Below are positions 51,858-61,306 of a stretch of 64,000 nucleotides of DNA, one piece after another (the first letter of the stretch is position 1; each line of letters begins with the position of its first letter). This DNA comes from Bacillota bacterium (GTDB lineage: Bacteria > Bacillota > Clostridia > Christensenellales > UMGS416). Location: the NCBI GenBank assembly GCA_023435705.1, contig JAEYRH010000003.1, forward strand, positions 282,685-346,684, read 5' to 3'. The notes beneath the pieces were generated by a model. That model ran no database searches. It worked only from the letters and a program-made list of their open reading frames with translations, and was not told where the DNA came from. The position numbers and the translations under genes were made by a program.

Positions 51858-53033
51858 ATGGCAAAGAGACTCTTTACCAGCGAATCGGTAACTGAAGGCC
51901 ACCCGGACAAAATGTGCGACCAGATTTCCGACGCGGTATTGGATAGCATCATCGCCCAGGACCCCAATGCCCGTGTGGCCTGCGAAACGGCCGTGACCAC
52001 CGGCATGGTGCTGGTGATGGGAGAGATTACCACCGATTGCTATGTGGACATCGCCGGTGTCGCCCGCAGAACCGTAGCTGACATTGGCTACACCCGCGCA
52101 AAGTTTGGTTTTGACTCCGAGACCTGCTCGGTGCTCTGCTCAATCAACGAGCAGTCACAGGACATTGCCGGCGGTGTGGACCATGCGCTGGAGGAGCGGA
52201 TGGGCGGCGGCTTTGACATTGGTGCGGGGGACCAGGGCATGATGTTCGGGTTTGCCTGTGACCAGACCGAAGCCCTGATGCCAATGCCGATCTATTACGC
52301 CCACAAGCTGGCCCGACGGCTCGCGTCAGTGCGCAAGAACAATACGCTGGATTATCTGCGCCCTGACGGCAAGACGCAGGTCACTGTGGAATACGACGGC
52401 GACAGGCCGGTCCGGGTGGATACTGTAATCATTTCCACTCAGCATCACCCTGACGTAACTCAGAAGCAGATGGAAGAGGAGATTGTGGAGGAGGTCGTGA
52501 AGGCCTGCATCCCCGCCAAGCTTTTGGATGGCAATACCCGTTATCTCATCAACCCCAGCGGGCGTTTTGTGATCGGTGGGCCCGCAGGTGACTCGGGCTT
52601 GACTGGCCGCAAGATTATTGTGGATACTTATGGTGGCTATGGCCGGCACGGTGGCGGTGCGTTCAGCGGCAAGGACCCCACGAAGGTGGACCGTTCGGCT
52701 GCTTATGCGGCCCGGCACGCAGCGAAGAATATCGTGGGTGCCGGGCTTGCCCGGGCTTGTGAAATCGAGATCGCTTATGCCATCGGCGTGGCGCATCCGG
52801 TGTCGGTGATGGTGGAGACATTCGGCACCGGCAAGCTGCCTGATGACGTGCTGGAAACGGCGGTGCGCAAGGTGTTTGACCTCCGGCCTGCCGCCATCAT
52901 TGACCGCTTTGCTTTGAGAAGGCCCATCTATCGCCAGACGGCAGCTTATGGCCACTTTGGGCGCACCGACCTTGACCTGCCCTGGGAAAAGCTGGACCAT
53001 GTGCAGGAGCTCAGAAACGAACTGGGTATCTAA
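51858..53033 (+). CDS. metK: S-adenosylmethionine synthetase
   Basis: Makes S-adenosylmethionine from methionine and ATP. The 391-residue protein has all family motifs: FTSESVTEGHPDKMCDQISD at the N-terminus, GAGDQGMMFGFA near 118 and the glycine-rich GGYGRHGGGAFSGKD near 260. GAGGAGG lies eight bases before ATG 51858. A SAM-I riboswitch in its leader should shut it off when S-adenosylmethionine is plentiful. A strong terminator follows. Confidence 0.97.
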   Translation: MAKRLFTSESVTEGHPDKMCDQISDAVLDSIIAQDPNARVACETAVTTGMVLVMGEITTDCYVDIAGVARRTVADIGYTRAKFGFDSETCSVLCSINEQSQDIAGGVDHALEERMGGGFDIGAGDQGMMFGFACDQTEALMPMPIYYAHKLARRLASVRKNNTLDYLRPDGKTQVTVEYDGDRPVRVDTVIISTQHHPDVTQKQMEEEIVEEVVKACIPAKLLDGNTRYLINPSGRFVIGGPAGDSGLTGRKIIVDTYGGYGRHGGGAFSGKDPTKVDRSAAYAARHAAKNIVGAGLARACEIEIAYAIGVAHPVSVMVETFGTGKLPDDVLETAVRKVFDLRPAAIIDRFALRRPIYRQTAAYGHFGRTDLDLPWEKLDHVQELRNELGI

Positions 53034-53055
53034 ACAATCGTTTGGTCATTTTTTG

Positions 53056-53083
53056 GCGGGGAGAAATCCCCGCTTTTCTTTTT
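53056..53083 (+). terminator. Terminator of metK
   Basis: GCGGGGA (53056-53062) and TCCCCGC (53067-53073) around GAAA, followed by TTTTCTTTTT. Confidence 0.92.
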
Positions 53084-53147
53084 GCTTTCACCGCACCGTT
53101 TCATTTGAGCGCAGCATGGGTATTTTTCTCTTAATACAAATGCAACC

Positions 53148-54779
53148 GTGGCGAATATGATTCCCGCTGGAATGCGGATGAGAGGCGTGCTTGTGGAATT
53201 TGCGTATATCCTGATGGTGATACTGTCTCTGGTAATCCTGGGTGCCTTGTTTGTGCATGTCACCGGGCGCCTAAGTATTCCTGGAACAAAGGCATTTATC
53301 GCACAGATCGCTTTGGTCTACATCTGGTCTGTCGGTGCTCTTCTGGAATTATTGACCACTGATATGCGGCAGATGCTTTTTTGGCGCAACCTTCAGCAGA
53401 TCGGTGTATACTTTCTCCCAGTAACCTGTTTGTATTTTGCCGTATCCTATGGCCGGTTTGATCGGTGGAAGCGGTTTCTTCCGTTGTTTTGGATCGTACC
53501 GGTTGCAGCTGTGGCTTTGATCTTTACTGATGAGAGCCATCACATCATGCGCACTGGATTTACAATCAGTGAAAATGCTTTTTTCGGTAAAGCGCTTGCG
53601 GTGCCTTCCACAGAAGTAGGATCTATGTTTATCTTCTACAACTTTACACTTGTGGCTATTTCCATGGTCATGTTGGGGATCTTCTCTTCGAAAGTTTCCA
53701 GCAGTATCCGTAAGCAAGCACTATTGATTATGCTAAGCTTCTTTCTGGTTTTTTTCTTCGCAATCATCAAGACAGCCCTTTTGGAGAAAACAGGAATCAA
53801 TGTGCCAATTGCCGCGCTTTACCTGCCCAGCAGCCTGCTGTTGTTTTTCACATTGTTTCGCCACAAGCTTTTCATGGTCTCTCCGATCGCCCGTGAGAAG
53901 GTGTTTGACGTGCTGGATCAAGGGATCATTGTGACCGATGACCACGACATGATCGTGGACCGAAACCCTTATGCTGTATACTTGATGGGTGAGTTTTTCG
54001 GCATCGTGCAGGAAATCACCTACAAGAATATCGGTGATATCTTTTCTTCTTATCCACGATGGATTGAGATGCTGTCGCATGGTGAAGCTGGGCAGATGGA
54101 GCTCCAATCCCCCATAGCAGAGGCTGAAAATGGCAAATGCATCAGGATCAAGGTTTACCCCGTGATGTCAGAACATGGCCGGGTAATTGGCGCAGTCTCT
54201 CTGCTTCGGGATATTACGGAGCGGCGCATACAGGAGCGAAAGCTGCGCTCAATGGCAGACCAGGACAGCCTGACAGGCCTGTTGAACCGCAGCGGGCTGA
54301 TGAGTTCAGTGCAAAATACGCTGGCTCATGCTGAGCGTAACGATAATCCTGTGTCAGTGCTGATGATCGATGTGGACCACTTGAAGCACATCAACGACAC
54401 TTATGGGCATTATCATGGAGACAGAGCGCTGTTGACCGTGGCGGATGCGCTCCGCCGCACATTGCGGCTGCAGGATGCGATCGGGCGCATCGGTGGTGAT
54501 GAGTTCGCCGTGGTGCTGCCCGGGCAGGGCGTCCAGGAAGCGGCCGTCATTGCCGACCGGATTCGGCGTGAGGTGAGCGAAGCCAGTGTGGAAATGGAGG
54601 ACGGTGAAAAAATCACTCTCACTCTGAGCATTGGCATCTGCGACAATTCTCTTCCTGATGCCGTTGCAGAAAAATTGGTGAAGTATGCGGATAAGGCGAT
54701 GTATGTGGCCAAGCGGAAATCCCGTAACTGCTGTGTGGCCTGGAGTCAATCCATGATGGAAAAACCGGAGGCAGGTTAA
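53148..54779 (+). CDS. Membrane diguanylate cyclase with 7TM sensor, PAS and GGDEF domains
   Basis: A signalling enzyme of up to 543 residues. The N-terminus has about seven membrane helices of the histidine-kinase-N (7TMR-like) type (about 15-235), then a PAS domain (about 250-365, ending LLRDITERR), and a GGDEF domain. The active site GGDEF is intact at about 449-453, and an RLQD inhibitory site lies five residues before it, so it should make cyclic di-GMP under product inhibition. The start is uncertain (GTG 53148, ATG 53157 or ATG 53172); no clear ribosome binding site is seen. Its stop overlaps that of the convergent gene by four bases. Confidence 0.88.
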   Translation: MANMIPAGMRMRGVLVEFAYILMVILSLVILGALFVHVTGRLSIPGTKAFIAQIALVYIWSVGALLELLTTDMRQMLFWRNLQQIGVYFLPVTCLYFAVSYGRFDRWKRFLPLFWIVPVAAVALIFTDESHHIMRTGFTISENAFFGKALAVPSTEVGSMFIFYNFTLVAISMVMLGIFSSKVSSSIRKQALLIMLSFFLVFFFAIIKTALLEKTGINVPIAALYLPSSLLLFFTLFRHKLFMVSPIAREKVFDVLDQGIIVTDDHDMIVDRNPYAVYLMGEFFGIVQEITYKNIGDIFSSYPRWIEMLSHGEAGQMELQSPIAEAENGKCIRIKVYPVMSEHGRVIGAVSLLRDITERRIQERKLRSMADQDSLTGLLNRSGLMSSVQNTLAHAERNDNPVSVLMIDVDHLKHINDTYGHYHGDRALLTVADALRRTLRLQDAIGRIGGDEFAVVLPGQGVQEAAVIADRIRREVSEASVEMEDGEKITLTLSIGICDNSLPDAVAEKLVKYADKAMYVAKRKSRNCCVAWSQSMMEKPEAG

Positions 54780-55435
54780 CCCTTCACGATAACGCCAAGC
54801 AGGCCAGCCAGATCGGCCAGCTGGTGGCTTGCCAACACCGCACCCCGCAAATCCAGCAAGTTTGCCTTGATGCCGCGGATCACGGAAGATGTCAGGTCGA
54901 TGCCCTTGAGAGACGTGAAGGAAAACTCCGCGCCTTCCAGACTGCAATGATCAAATGCCACATCCTTCAGCTTGCATTGTTCCATCGCCCCGCCCTGCAG
55001 GTCTGCACCGTCAAAGCGCACATTGCTGAGTTTTGAGGCGGAGAAATTGGCAAACCGAAAAAGGCCCTGCCGCGCATCCACATTGCTCCACACAGATTCA
55101 GAAAACCCGGTGCCCATCGCCTTGCAATCAATCATTTTCACTCGCAGGAAAGTGCTCTTATAAAAGTCTGCGTTTGACAGATCGCAGTTTTTAAACACCA
55201 CATCCACAAAGCTGCATGCCTTTTCTTTTTGAAACTCAAAGGTGCATTTCTCAAACAGGCAATCACAGAAGTCCAACCGTTTTCCTGGCAGGCTTGCGCC
55301 GCGCAGCACCTGACCGGTCACATGCAGGTGGTCGGCGTCCTCATGGTGGGCAGCGAGGCTATTAAGGCACTGCTCAATATCGGTGACTTCCGTCAAACTC
55401 TCTGACAGGTTTGGGGGGAGGAGCTTGCTTGCCAT
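54776..55435 (-). CDS. Pentapeptide-repeat protein
   Basis: A 219-residue protein. From about residue 50 it consists of A(D/N)LxF-like pentapeptides in runs (LRGASLPGKRLDFCDCLFEKCTF, DLSNADFYKSTFLRV), expected to form a right-handed quadrilateral beta-helix. The N-terminal 45 residues are helical. Some such proteins mimic DNA and protect gyrase; others are of unknown role, and nothing here decides. ATG 55435 (MASKLLPPN) follows GGGAAG. The frame is open 71 codons further upstream, but that would overlap the recD2 start on the other strand. Confidence 0.8.
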   Translation of the reverse strand: MASKLLPPNLSESLTEVTDIEQCLNSLAAHHEDADHLHVTGQVLRGASLPGKRLDFCDCLFEKCTFEFQKEKACSFVDVVFKNCDLSNADFYKSTFLRVKMIDCKAMGTGFSESVWSNVDARQGLFRFANFSASKLSNVRFDGADLQGGAMEQCKLKDVAFDHCSLEGAEFSFTSLKGIDLTSSVIRGIKANLLDLRGAVLASHQLADLAGLLGVIVKG

Positions 55436-55616
55436 TGCTTCCCGGTTCCTTTTTGCATCATCATAACAGAAGGATCCCGCAGCCGCAATTCCCAAAGACT
55501 TGCGATGCAAGGCCATGCCTGCGGAAAGCGTTGGCGAATCCTCTCCTTTGTTTTTATGGAACGAATTGGCGAATGATGGTATGATAGAGCCCGTAAGGGA
55601 GTGAATCCGCGAACGC

Positions 55617-57845
55617 ATGGAAAAGCTCGAGGCAATTGTGGAGGGCATCGTCTATCGCAACGATGACAACGGCTACACCGTGGCCGAGGTGTCTTCCGGC
55701 GGCGAATTACATACGGCAGTAGGCGTAGTGCCGCACCTTTCCGAGGGCACAAAAGTGATCCTGGAAGGGGAGTGGACGAGCCACGCTGTGTATGGTGCGC
55801 AGTTCAAGATCAGCTCCGTCTCCGTCCAGGCGCCGGACACGCTGGAGGGCATCTCCCGCTATCTGGCCTCCGGTGTGGTATCCGGTGTTGGGCCCGTCAC
55901 GGCCCAGCGCATCGTGGATCATTTCGGGTTGGAGACACTCAATGTGATCCGCTATCAGCCGGGGCGGCTCACCGAGATAGAGGGCATCGGTGCGTCTCGT
56001 GCCACGGCCATCGCGCAGGGCTTTGCCGAGCATTACGAAATGCAGGCAGCGATGGTCTTTTTGCAGTCTCTGGGCATCGCAACCGGCACGGCCACAAAAA
56101 TTTACAGGCAATACGGCGCTGCCACCGAGCGCAGTGTGAAGGATAACCCCTACCAACTGGTGGATGATGTGGACGGCGTCGGGTTCAAGACTGCCGACCG
56201 TATTGCCCGGAGCATGGGCATCGACGAACAGTCGCTGTCGCGCATGAAGGCCGGGCTCATCCACGTGCTGCGGGAAGCCTCCTCCGGCGAAGGGCACACT
56301 TGCCTGCCGCAAAACCAGTTGTATCAATGGGCGCAGCGGCTCCTGAACGCCAACGATGAAAACAGGCTGGAGGAAGCACTGGCCCGCCTGGCTGTGGATG
56401 GCCGCGTGGTGATGGAGACGGTGGAGGGGCAGGTGCTGGTGTGGCTGCCCAGCTTCCGGCTGGCCGAGCGCGAGGTTGCCAAACGAATTCTTGAGCTCAC
56501 CGCCGGTCAGGAAGAGCTTTTCTGGGAAGACCTTGGCGAGGTGGTGGACGCAGAGGCGCAGCAGAAGGGCATCTCGCTGGCCCCGGAGCAGCGTGAGGCC
56601 GTGATGACTGCGCTTTCCGGCGGTGTTTCGGTGATCACCGGCGGCCCCGGCACCGGCAAAACCACTTGCATCAACTGCGTCATCGGTGTGCTGGAAGGCG
56701 CTGGGCTTAAAGTGGCTCTCGCTGCTCCGACAGGCCGCGCTGCCAAGCGCATGACCGAGGCCACCGGCCATGAAGCCAAGACGCTGCACAGGTTGTTGGA
56801 ATATGCCGCCGGGGAGGGCGGGGAGGGCTACTTCAAGCGCGATGAAAGCAACCCCATCGACGCGGATGCTGTGATCGTGGACGAATTCTCGATGGTGGAT
56901 ATCCTGCTGATGCAGAAGTTTTTGAAGGCCATCCGGTCCGGCAGCCGCCTTGTGATGGTGGGCGATGCTGACCAGCTGCCCAGCGTGGGCCCTGGCAATG
57001 TGTTGAAAGACGTGATCGGCTGCGGCATGGCCCGCGTAGTGTTTCTAAAGCGCATTTACCGTCAGGCAGAATCAAGCCTGATTATCACCAACGCCCACCG
57101 TGTCAATGAGGGGCAGATGCCAGAGCTTGGCCGGATGGACTCAGACTTTTTCTTTGAGCGCAAGCGCACAGCCGAGGAGGCGCTGGATTCCACGTTGAAG
57201 CTGGTGTCCTACCGCCTGCCGCGCTACGGCAACTGGGATCCCTTAAAAGACATCCAGGTGCTCACACCCACCCGGAAAGGTGAGCTGGGAGTGGTTGTGC
57301 TGAACCAACGGCTACAGCAGGCATTCAACCCGCCGCACCCGATGAAGCGGGAGTTCAAGCACGGCGAAACGGTCTTCCGCATGGGCGACAAGGTGATGCA
57401 GGTGAAGAACAACTACAACATGAGCTGGCGCAAATCATCGGAGTCCGGAGCCGACGAGACCGGAGACGGCGTGTTTAATGGCGACATGGGCATCATCAGC
57501 GATCTGGACCATGAGGGGCGGATGCTCACGGTGCTATTTGACGACGGTCGGGAATCCAACTATGAGTTCTCACAGATGGAAGAATTGCAGTTGGCCTATG
57601 CCGTATCAATCCACAAAAGCCAGGGCAGCGAATTCCCGGTGGTGGTGCTGCCACTGGTGGGAGGCCCGCCGATGCTCCTCACCCGCAACCTGCTTTACAC
57701 CGCCATCACCAGGGCCAAGAAGCTGGTCGTGATCACCGGGCGTGAGGATTGTGTGGCTGGCATGGTCAGCAACAACCGCATCCGCCAGCGCTACTCGGGC
57801 TTGCCGCATGCGTTCCGGAGGTTGGCCGATGCCAAACCCGGTTAA
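55617..57845 (+). CDS. recD2: RecD2-type ATP-dependent DNA helicase
   Basis: A 742-residue superfamily 1B 5'-3' helicase not bound to RecBC. The N-terminal domain has helix-hairpin-helix segments (IEGIGASRATAIAQGF near 122; VDGVGFKTADRIA near 186). The motor has Walker A GGPGTGKTT (near 342-350), Walker B VIVDEFSMVD (near 420) and motif VI YTAITRAKKLVVI near 695. It helps keep replication forks and repair going. The start ATG 55617 has a distant ribosome binding site only. comF overlaps its last 17 bases. Confidence 0.92.
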   Translation: MEKLEAIVEGIVYRNDDNGYTVAEVSSGGELHTAVGVVPHLSEGTKVILEGEWTSHAVYGAQFKISSVSVQAPDTLEGISRYLASGVVSGVGPVTAQRIVDHFGLETLNVIRYQPGRLTEIEGIGASRATAIAQGFAEHYEMQAAMVFLQSLGIATGTATKIYRQYGAATERSVKDNPYQLVDDVDGVGFKTADRIARSMGIDEQSLSRMKAGLIHVLREASSGEGHTCLPQNQLYQWAQRLLNANDENRLEEALARLAVDGRVVMETVEGQVLVWLPSFRLAEREVAKRILELTAGQEELFWEDLGEVVDAEAQQKGISLAPEQREAVMTALSGGVSVITGGPGTGKTTCINCVIGVLEGAGLKVALAAPTGRAAKRMTEATGHEAKTLHRLLEYAAGEGGEGYFKRDESNPIDADAVIVDEFSMVDILLMQKFLKAIRSGSRLVMVGDADQLPSVGPGNVLKDVIGCGMARVVFLKRIYRQAESSLIITNAHRVNEGQMPELGRMDSDFFFERKRTAEEALDSTLKLVSYRLPRYGNWDPLKDIQVLTPTRKGELGVVVLNQRLQQAFNPPHPMKREFKHGETVFRMGDKVMQVKNNYNMSWRKSSESGADETGDGVFNGDMGIISDLDHEGRMLTVLFDDGRESNYEFSQMEELQLAYAVSIHKSQGSEFPVVVLPLVGGPPMLLTRNLLYTAITRAKKLVVITGREDCVAGMVSNNRIRQRYSGLPHAFRRLADAKPG

Positions 57846-58560
57846 GCATGCGGTGGATGCAGTTCTTGATCTGGTGTATCCGCGGGCGATCGCCTGCGGC
57901 ATTTGCGGCGTGGAACTGGACACGCCAGGTGTGCTCTGCCCGGATTGCGCCAAGTTGATGCCGCCGCCCTTCGGGCCTGTCTGCCCCGGCTGCGGCCGCA
58001 CCTGCACCGGTGAGGAGAGGATGTGCCGCTCTTGCCGCGCCAACGGGGCGGTTTCTGATGGCGGGTTCGCCGCCCACGACTACAAGGATCTGGCCAGGGG
58101 CCTGCTGGTCGCGATGAAGTTTAAGGACCGCACTGGCTCGCGGGAGCTGTTCAGCCATGGCATGGCCGAAGCCGTGAAAGCGGGAGGGGTTGCCGGCCTC
58201 ATCGATTGCGTTGTGCCTGTGCCAATGCACTGGATGCGCCGGTTCAACCGAGGCTATAACCAGTCGGAGCTGCTGGCGGAGTGGGTCGCCCAATCGCTTG
58301 GCAAGCCACTGCTCCGCCGGGCGCTTTCCAGGCCGGTGCACACGAGGATCATCTCCCGCACCAAGGGCGGCCTCCGGCAGCGCCAGAAAAGCGCCGAGAG
58401 CAGTTACCGACCAGGCCACGAAGTTGTGGCAGGCAAGTCGGTTTTGCTGGTGGACGACATCCTCACCACCGGCTCCACGCTGCGGGTTTGCGTGGCGATC
58501 CTGCGGAGGATGGGCGCGGTGAAGGTCTATACCGTCGTGGCCGCCGCCGTGCCGGAATAA
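57829..58560 (+). CDS. comF: ComF family phosphoribosyltransferase-like protein
   Basis: A 243-residue cytoplasmic protein. A double zinc ribbon with four CxxC pairs lies at about 20-70 (CGICG, CPDC, CPGC, CRSC). The phosphoribosyltransferase-like domain follows, with LVDDILTTGST near 207. In competent bacteria ComF supports uptake of single-stranded DNA; in others it may act in DNA repair or nucleotide salvage. CGGAGG lies eight bases before ATG 57829, which overlaps recD2 by 17 bases, so the two are coupled and a DNA-related role is likely. Confidence 0.88.
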   Translation: MPNPVKHAVDAVLDLVYPRAIACGICGVELDTPGVLCPDCAKLMPPPFGPVCPGCGRTCTGEERMCRSCRANGAVSDGGFAAHDYKDLARGLLVAMKFKDRTGSRELFSHGMAEAVKAGGVAGLIDCVVPVPMHWMRRFNRGYNQSELLAEWVAQSLGKPLLRRALSRPVHTRIISRTKGGLRQRQKSAESSYRPGHEVVAGKSVLLVDDILTTGSTLRVCVAILRRMGAVKVYTVVAAAVPE

Positions 58561-58586
58561 TGATAAGAAAGTTTTGGAGAGTTAAT

Positions 58587-59261
58587 ATGCTTCTTGCGGA
58601 AACCCATTGCCACACGGCGGAGGTGAGCCTTTGCGGGTGCGTGCCTGCCGCCGAGATTCCCGCTCTTTACAAATCATCTGGCTATGGCCTGATCGTCTGC
58701 ACCGACCATTACAACCATTGGACACTCGCGGAGCTGGGCAATGACAGGGCCTCGCAAATTGACCGCTGGCTCTCCGGTTACCGCGCAATGAAACAAGCAG
58801 GCGACGCTGCCGGGATCACTGTGCTGCTGGGTATGGAGCTGGCGCTACCCGGTTTCAGCGGTGAATTTTTGCTGTATGGCTTGAAAGAAGAGCTTCTTTT
58901 CCAAAATCCAGAGCTTTGTATGTGGTCGCTGGAGCAGGTATGCCAAATGGCCCGCGAGGAGGGCCTTCTGGTGTATCAGGCTCATCCTTTTCGGGACAAT
59001 ATGGAGCGGGCACCGGCGGAGCTGCTGCACGGCGTGGAAGTCTATAACGGCAACCGGCGGCACAACAGCCGCAACGAGATGGCGGTGGAGCACGCAGCCC
59101 GCCACGGGCTCCGGCAGATTGCCGGCAGCGACTTCCATCAACTGGAGGATCTTGGTCGTGGCGGCATCTGGCTGCCCGATGGCATTGCTGACAACAAAGG
59201 GCTGGTTGCGGTTTTGTTGGAGCGCAATCCGGCAATCCACACAGCGCCGCCTGCCCTTTGA
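58587..59261 (+). CDS. PHP-domain phosphoesterase-like protein
   Basis: A 224-residue protein with the PHP metal ligands: ETHCHTAEVS (5-14), CTDHYNHW near 36, Glu in GMELALPG near 83, AHPFRDN near 138 and the C-terminal GSDFHQ near 183. This is the histidinol-phosphatase/PHP fold, usually a metal-dependent phosphoesterase; the substrate is unknown. TTTGGAGAG precedes ATG 58587. The start is 26 bases after comF, so it may be part of the recD2-comF transcript. Confidence 0.82.
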   Translation: MLLAETHCHTAEVSLCGCVPAAEIPALYKSSGYGLIVCTDHYNHWTLAELGNDRASQIDRWLSGYRAMKQAGDAAGITVLLGMELALPGFSGEFLLYGLKEELLFQNPELCMWSLEQVCQMAREEGLLVYQAHPFRDNMERAPAELLHGVEVYNGNRRHNSRNEMAVEHAARHGLRQIAGSDFHQLEDLGRGGIWLPDGIADNKGLVAVLLERNPAIHTAPPAL

Positions 59262-59289
59262 CATAATTCTTTCTGGAGGACTACTGCAC

Positions 59290-60246
59290 ATGAAGATCGT
59301 AGTGTTGGACGGCTATGCGATGAACCCCGGCGACCTGAGTTGGGATGGCTTGAAAGCTCTGGGTGATGTGGTCATTCACGACCGCACCGCACCGGAAGAA
59401 ATCCTCAGCCGCTCTGCCGGAGCCACCGCACTGCTCACCAACAAGACACCCCTGAATGCCGAAACGCTGATGAAACTGCCCGATCTCAAATATATCGGCG
59501 TGCTGGCCACCGGCTACAACATCGTGGACGTGGCCGCTGCGAAGGCGCAGGGCATCGTTGTTACCAATATCCCTGATTACAGCACCACCTCGGTGGCGCA
59601 ATTGGTGTTTATGTTTATGCTGGAGCATTGCCATCACGCCCAGGCCCACAGCGACGCCGTGCGATCCGGGCGTTGGGCCGCCAACCCTGACTTCAGCTTC
59701 TGGGATTTCCCGCTGATCGAGCTTGCCGGCAAGACGCTGGGCATCATCGGCTTCGGGCGCATCGGTGCGCAGGTGGCAGACATCGCCACGGCGTTTGGTA
59801 TGAACGTGCTTGGCTATAGCCGGAGGCAGACAGAGCAGTCAACCCGCAGGAATTTCCGTTGGGCGAGCCTCGATGAGCTGTTGGAGCAATCTGACTTTGT
59901 GACCCTGCACTGCCCGCTGACACCGGATACGATGGGGTTGATCAACCGCAACACCATTGCCAAAATGAAGCGCACAGCCTTTTTAATCAATACCTCCCGC
60001 GGGCCTGTGATCAACGAGCAGGATCTGGCAGACGCCCTGAACGCCGGGAGAATCGCCGGTGCCGGTGTTGACGTGCTTTCCACCGAGCCGCCGAAGACTG
60101 AAAACCCGCTTCTTTCGGCCAAAAACTGCATCATCACGCCGCACTTTGGTTGGGCCACCTATGAGGCCCGCGTGCGGCTGATGGACATCGCCGTAAACAA
60201 CCTGAATAGCTTCCTGAGAGGGACGCCAGTCAATAGTGTGGGCTGA
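59290..60246 (+). CDS. D-2-hydroxyacid dehydrogenase (glycerate/hydroxypyruvate reductase-like)
   Basis: A 318-residue NAD-dependent enzyme. The Rossmann motif GKTLGIIGFGRIGAQVADIA lies at about 147-166. The catalytic arginine is in NTSRGPVINE near 237, followed by the conserved Glu in VLSTEPP near 265 and catalytic His in TPHFGWATYEAR near 284. Closest by pattern are glycerate dehydrogenases. TGGAGGAC precedes ATG 59290. The open frame extending back into the PHP gene is not used. A terminator follows. Confidence 0.88.
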   Translation: MKIVVLDGYAMNPGDLSWDGLKALGDVVIHDRTAPEEILSRSAGATALLTNKTPLNAETLMKLPDLKYIGVLATGYNIVDVAAAKAQGIVVTNIPDYSTTSVAQLVFMFMLEHCHHAQAHSDAVRSGRWAANPDFSFWDFPLIELAGKTLGIIGFGRIGAQVADIATAFGMNVLGYSRRQTEQSTRRNFRWASLDELLEQSDFVTLHCPLTPDTMGLINRNTIAKMKRTAFLINTSRGPVINEQDLADALNAGRIAGAGVDVLSTEPPKTENPLLSAKNCIITPHFGWATYEARVRLMDIAVNNLNSFLRGTPVNSVG

Positions 60247-60269
60247 ACGATAAAATAAAAGGCCTTTTC

Positions 60270-60298
60270 AACGGCAGGGAGTATCCCTGCCGTTTTGC
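60270..60298 (+). terminator. Terminator of the 2-hydroxyacid dehydrogenase gene
   Basis: AACGGCAGGGA (60270-60280) and TCCCTGCCGTT (60284-60294) around GTA, followed by TTGC; strong stem, short U-run. Confidence 0.75.
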
Positions 60299-60448
60299 TG
60301 GTTAAGCATGAATTAGCGATCGGGCCTTTGCGCGCCGAGTGGATTTTCCTCCTGGCTGTTGGTCGTTTGGATTTGCCAGTCTTGATGAATTCATGGTAAT
60401 ATAATCAAATAACAGTTGCTATGATGGTAATGAAGGATGGGATGAATT

Positions 60449-61261
60449 GTGAATCAAAGGCCGAAAATTGGCTTGGCTTTGGGAGCGGGAGCGGCCAGGG
60501 GGCTGGCGCACATCGGTGTGCTGGAGGTGTTGGAGGAGCATGGCATTCCGATTGACATCGTGGCTGGCACCAGCATGGGCTCCGTGGTGGGGTGCCTGTT
60601 TGCCAATGGAGCGTCTGGGAAGATGATCCACGGCTTGGCCCAGCAAATCTGCTCCTTGGAGTATCATAAGCTGTTTGATATCACATTGCCGCGCCTGGGC
60701 CTGATCCGAGGCCAGCGGGTGGACATGATCATCCGCACACTGACCGGAGACAGGCTGATTGAGCAAATGAAGCTGCCCTATGCGGCGGTGTCTGCGTGCC
60801 TGGAGGATGGCACGGCAAAGGTGTTCAAGTCCGGAAAAGCCGCGGAGGCGGTGCGTGCCAGCATCTCGATCCCCGGTGTGTTTGAACCCGTTGCGCTGGA
60901 CGGCAAGACTTATGTGGACGGCGGAGTGCTGGACCGGGTGCCGGTGGGTGTGGCCCGCGAGATGGGCGCGGATTTTGTGATCGCCGTGGATGTGGGTTAC
61001 CGCGGCGGCCCCCGCAGCTCACCAAAAAACATCATCGACGTGATGATCAGCTCCTTCGAGCTGCAGGAGTGGGAAGCCACCCGTGACAGAGTATCCACTG
61101 CCGATGTCACAATCCTGCCGGACACCCAGAACGTGAACCCCGCCAACTTCAACCAGGTGGAGGATTGCGCCCTTAAGGGCCGCGCCGCCGCTGAGCTTGT
61201 GATGGGAGAGCTTTTGGAAAAACTGGAAAAAGCAAGGATTCCGGTGGGGGAGAAGGAGTAG
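60449..61261 (+). CDS. Patatin-like phospholipase family protein (RssA/YchK group)
   Basis: A 270-residue protein with the patatin elements: oxyanion loop GAGAARGLAHIG (12-23), nucleophile Ser42 in GTSMG and Asp157 in DGG, making the Ser-Asp dyad. Such proteins hydrolyse acyl esters; bacterial members of this size have unknown physiological lipids. No signal peptide is present. The start is GTG 60449, preceded by an AAGGATGGGATGA stretch. TATAAT at 60400-60405 could be the -10 of its promoter, though no good -35 is seen. Confidence 0.85.
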   Translation: MNQRPKIGLALGAGAARGLAHIGVLEVLEEHGIPIDIVAGTSMGSVVGCLFANGASGKMIHGLAQQICSLEYHKLFDITLPRLGLIRGQRVDMIIRTLTGDRLIEQMKLPYAAVSACLEDGTAKVFKSGKAAEAVRASISIPGVFEPVALDGKTYVDGGVLDRVPVGVAREMGADFVIAVDVGYRGGPRSSPKNIIDVMISSFELQEWEATRDRVSTADVTILPDTQNVNPANFNQVEDCALKGRAAAELVMGELLEKLEKARIPVGEKE

Positions 61262-61306
61262 AAAGTCAATAGTCAGTAGTCAGTAGATCTGATCGGGTCA
61301 ACTTGA

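Noticed and set aside
55436..55648. 71-codon extension of the pentapeptide-repeat protein
   Set aside because: It would overlap the start of recD2 on the other strand, and an ATG with a ribosome binding site lies at the beginning of the recognisable protein.
58281..58586. Extension of the PHP gene back into comF
   Set aside because: The frame is a shadow of comF; ATG 58587 has a good ribosome binding site and begins the conserved PHP motif.
61266..61288. Short tandem repeat of TAGTCAG after the patatin gene
   Set aside because: Only about two and a half copies; too short to support a function.
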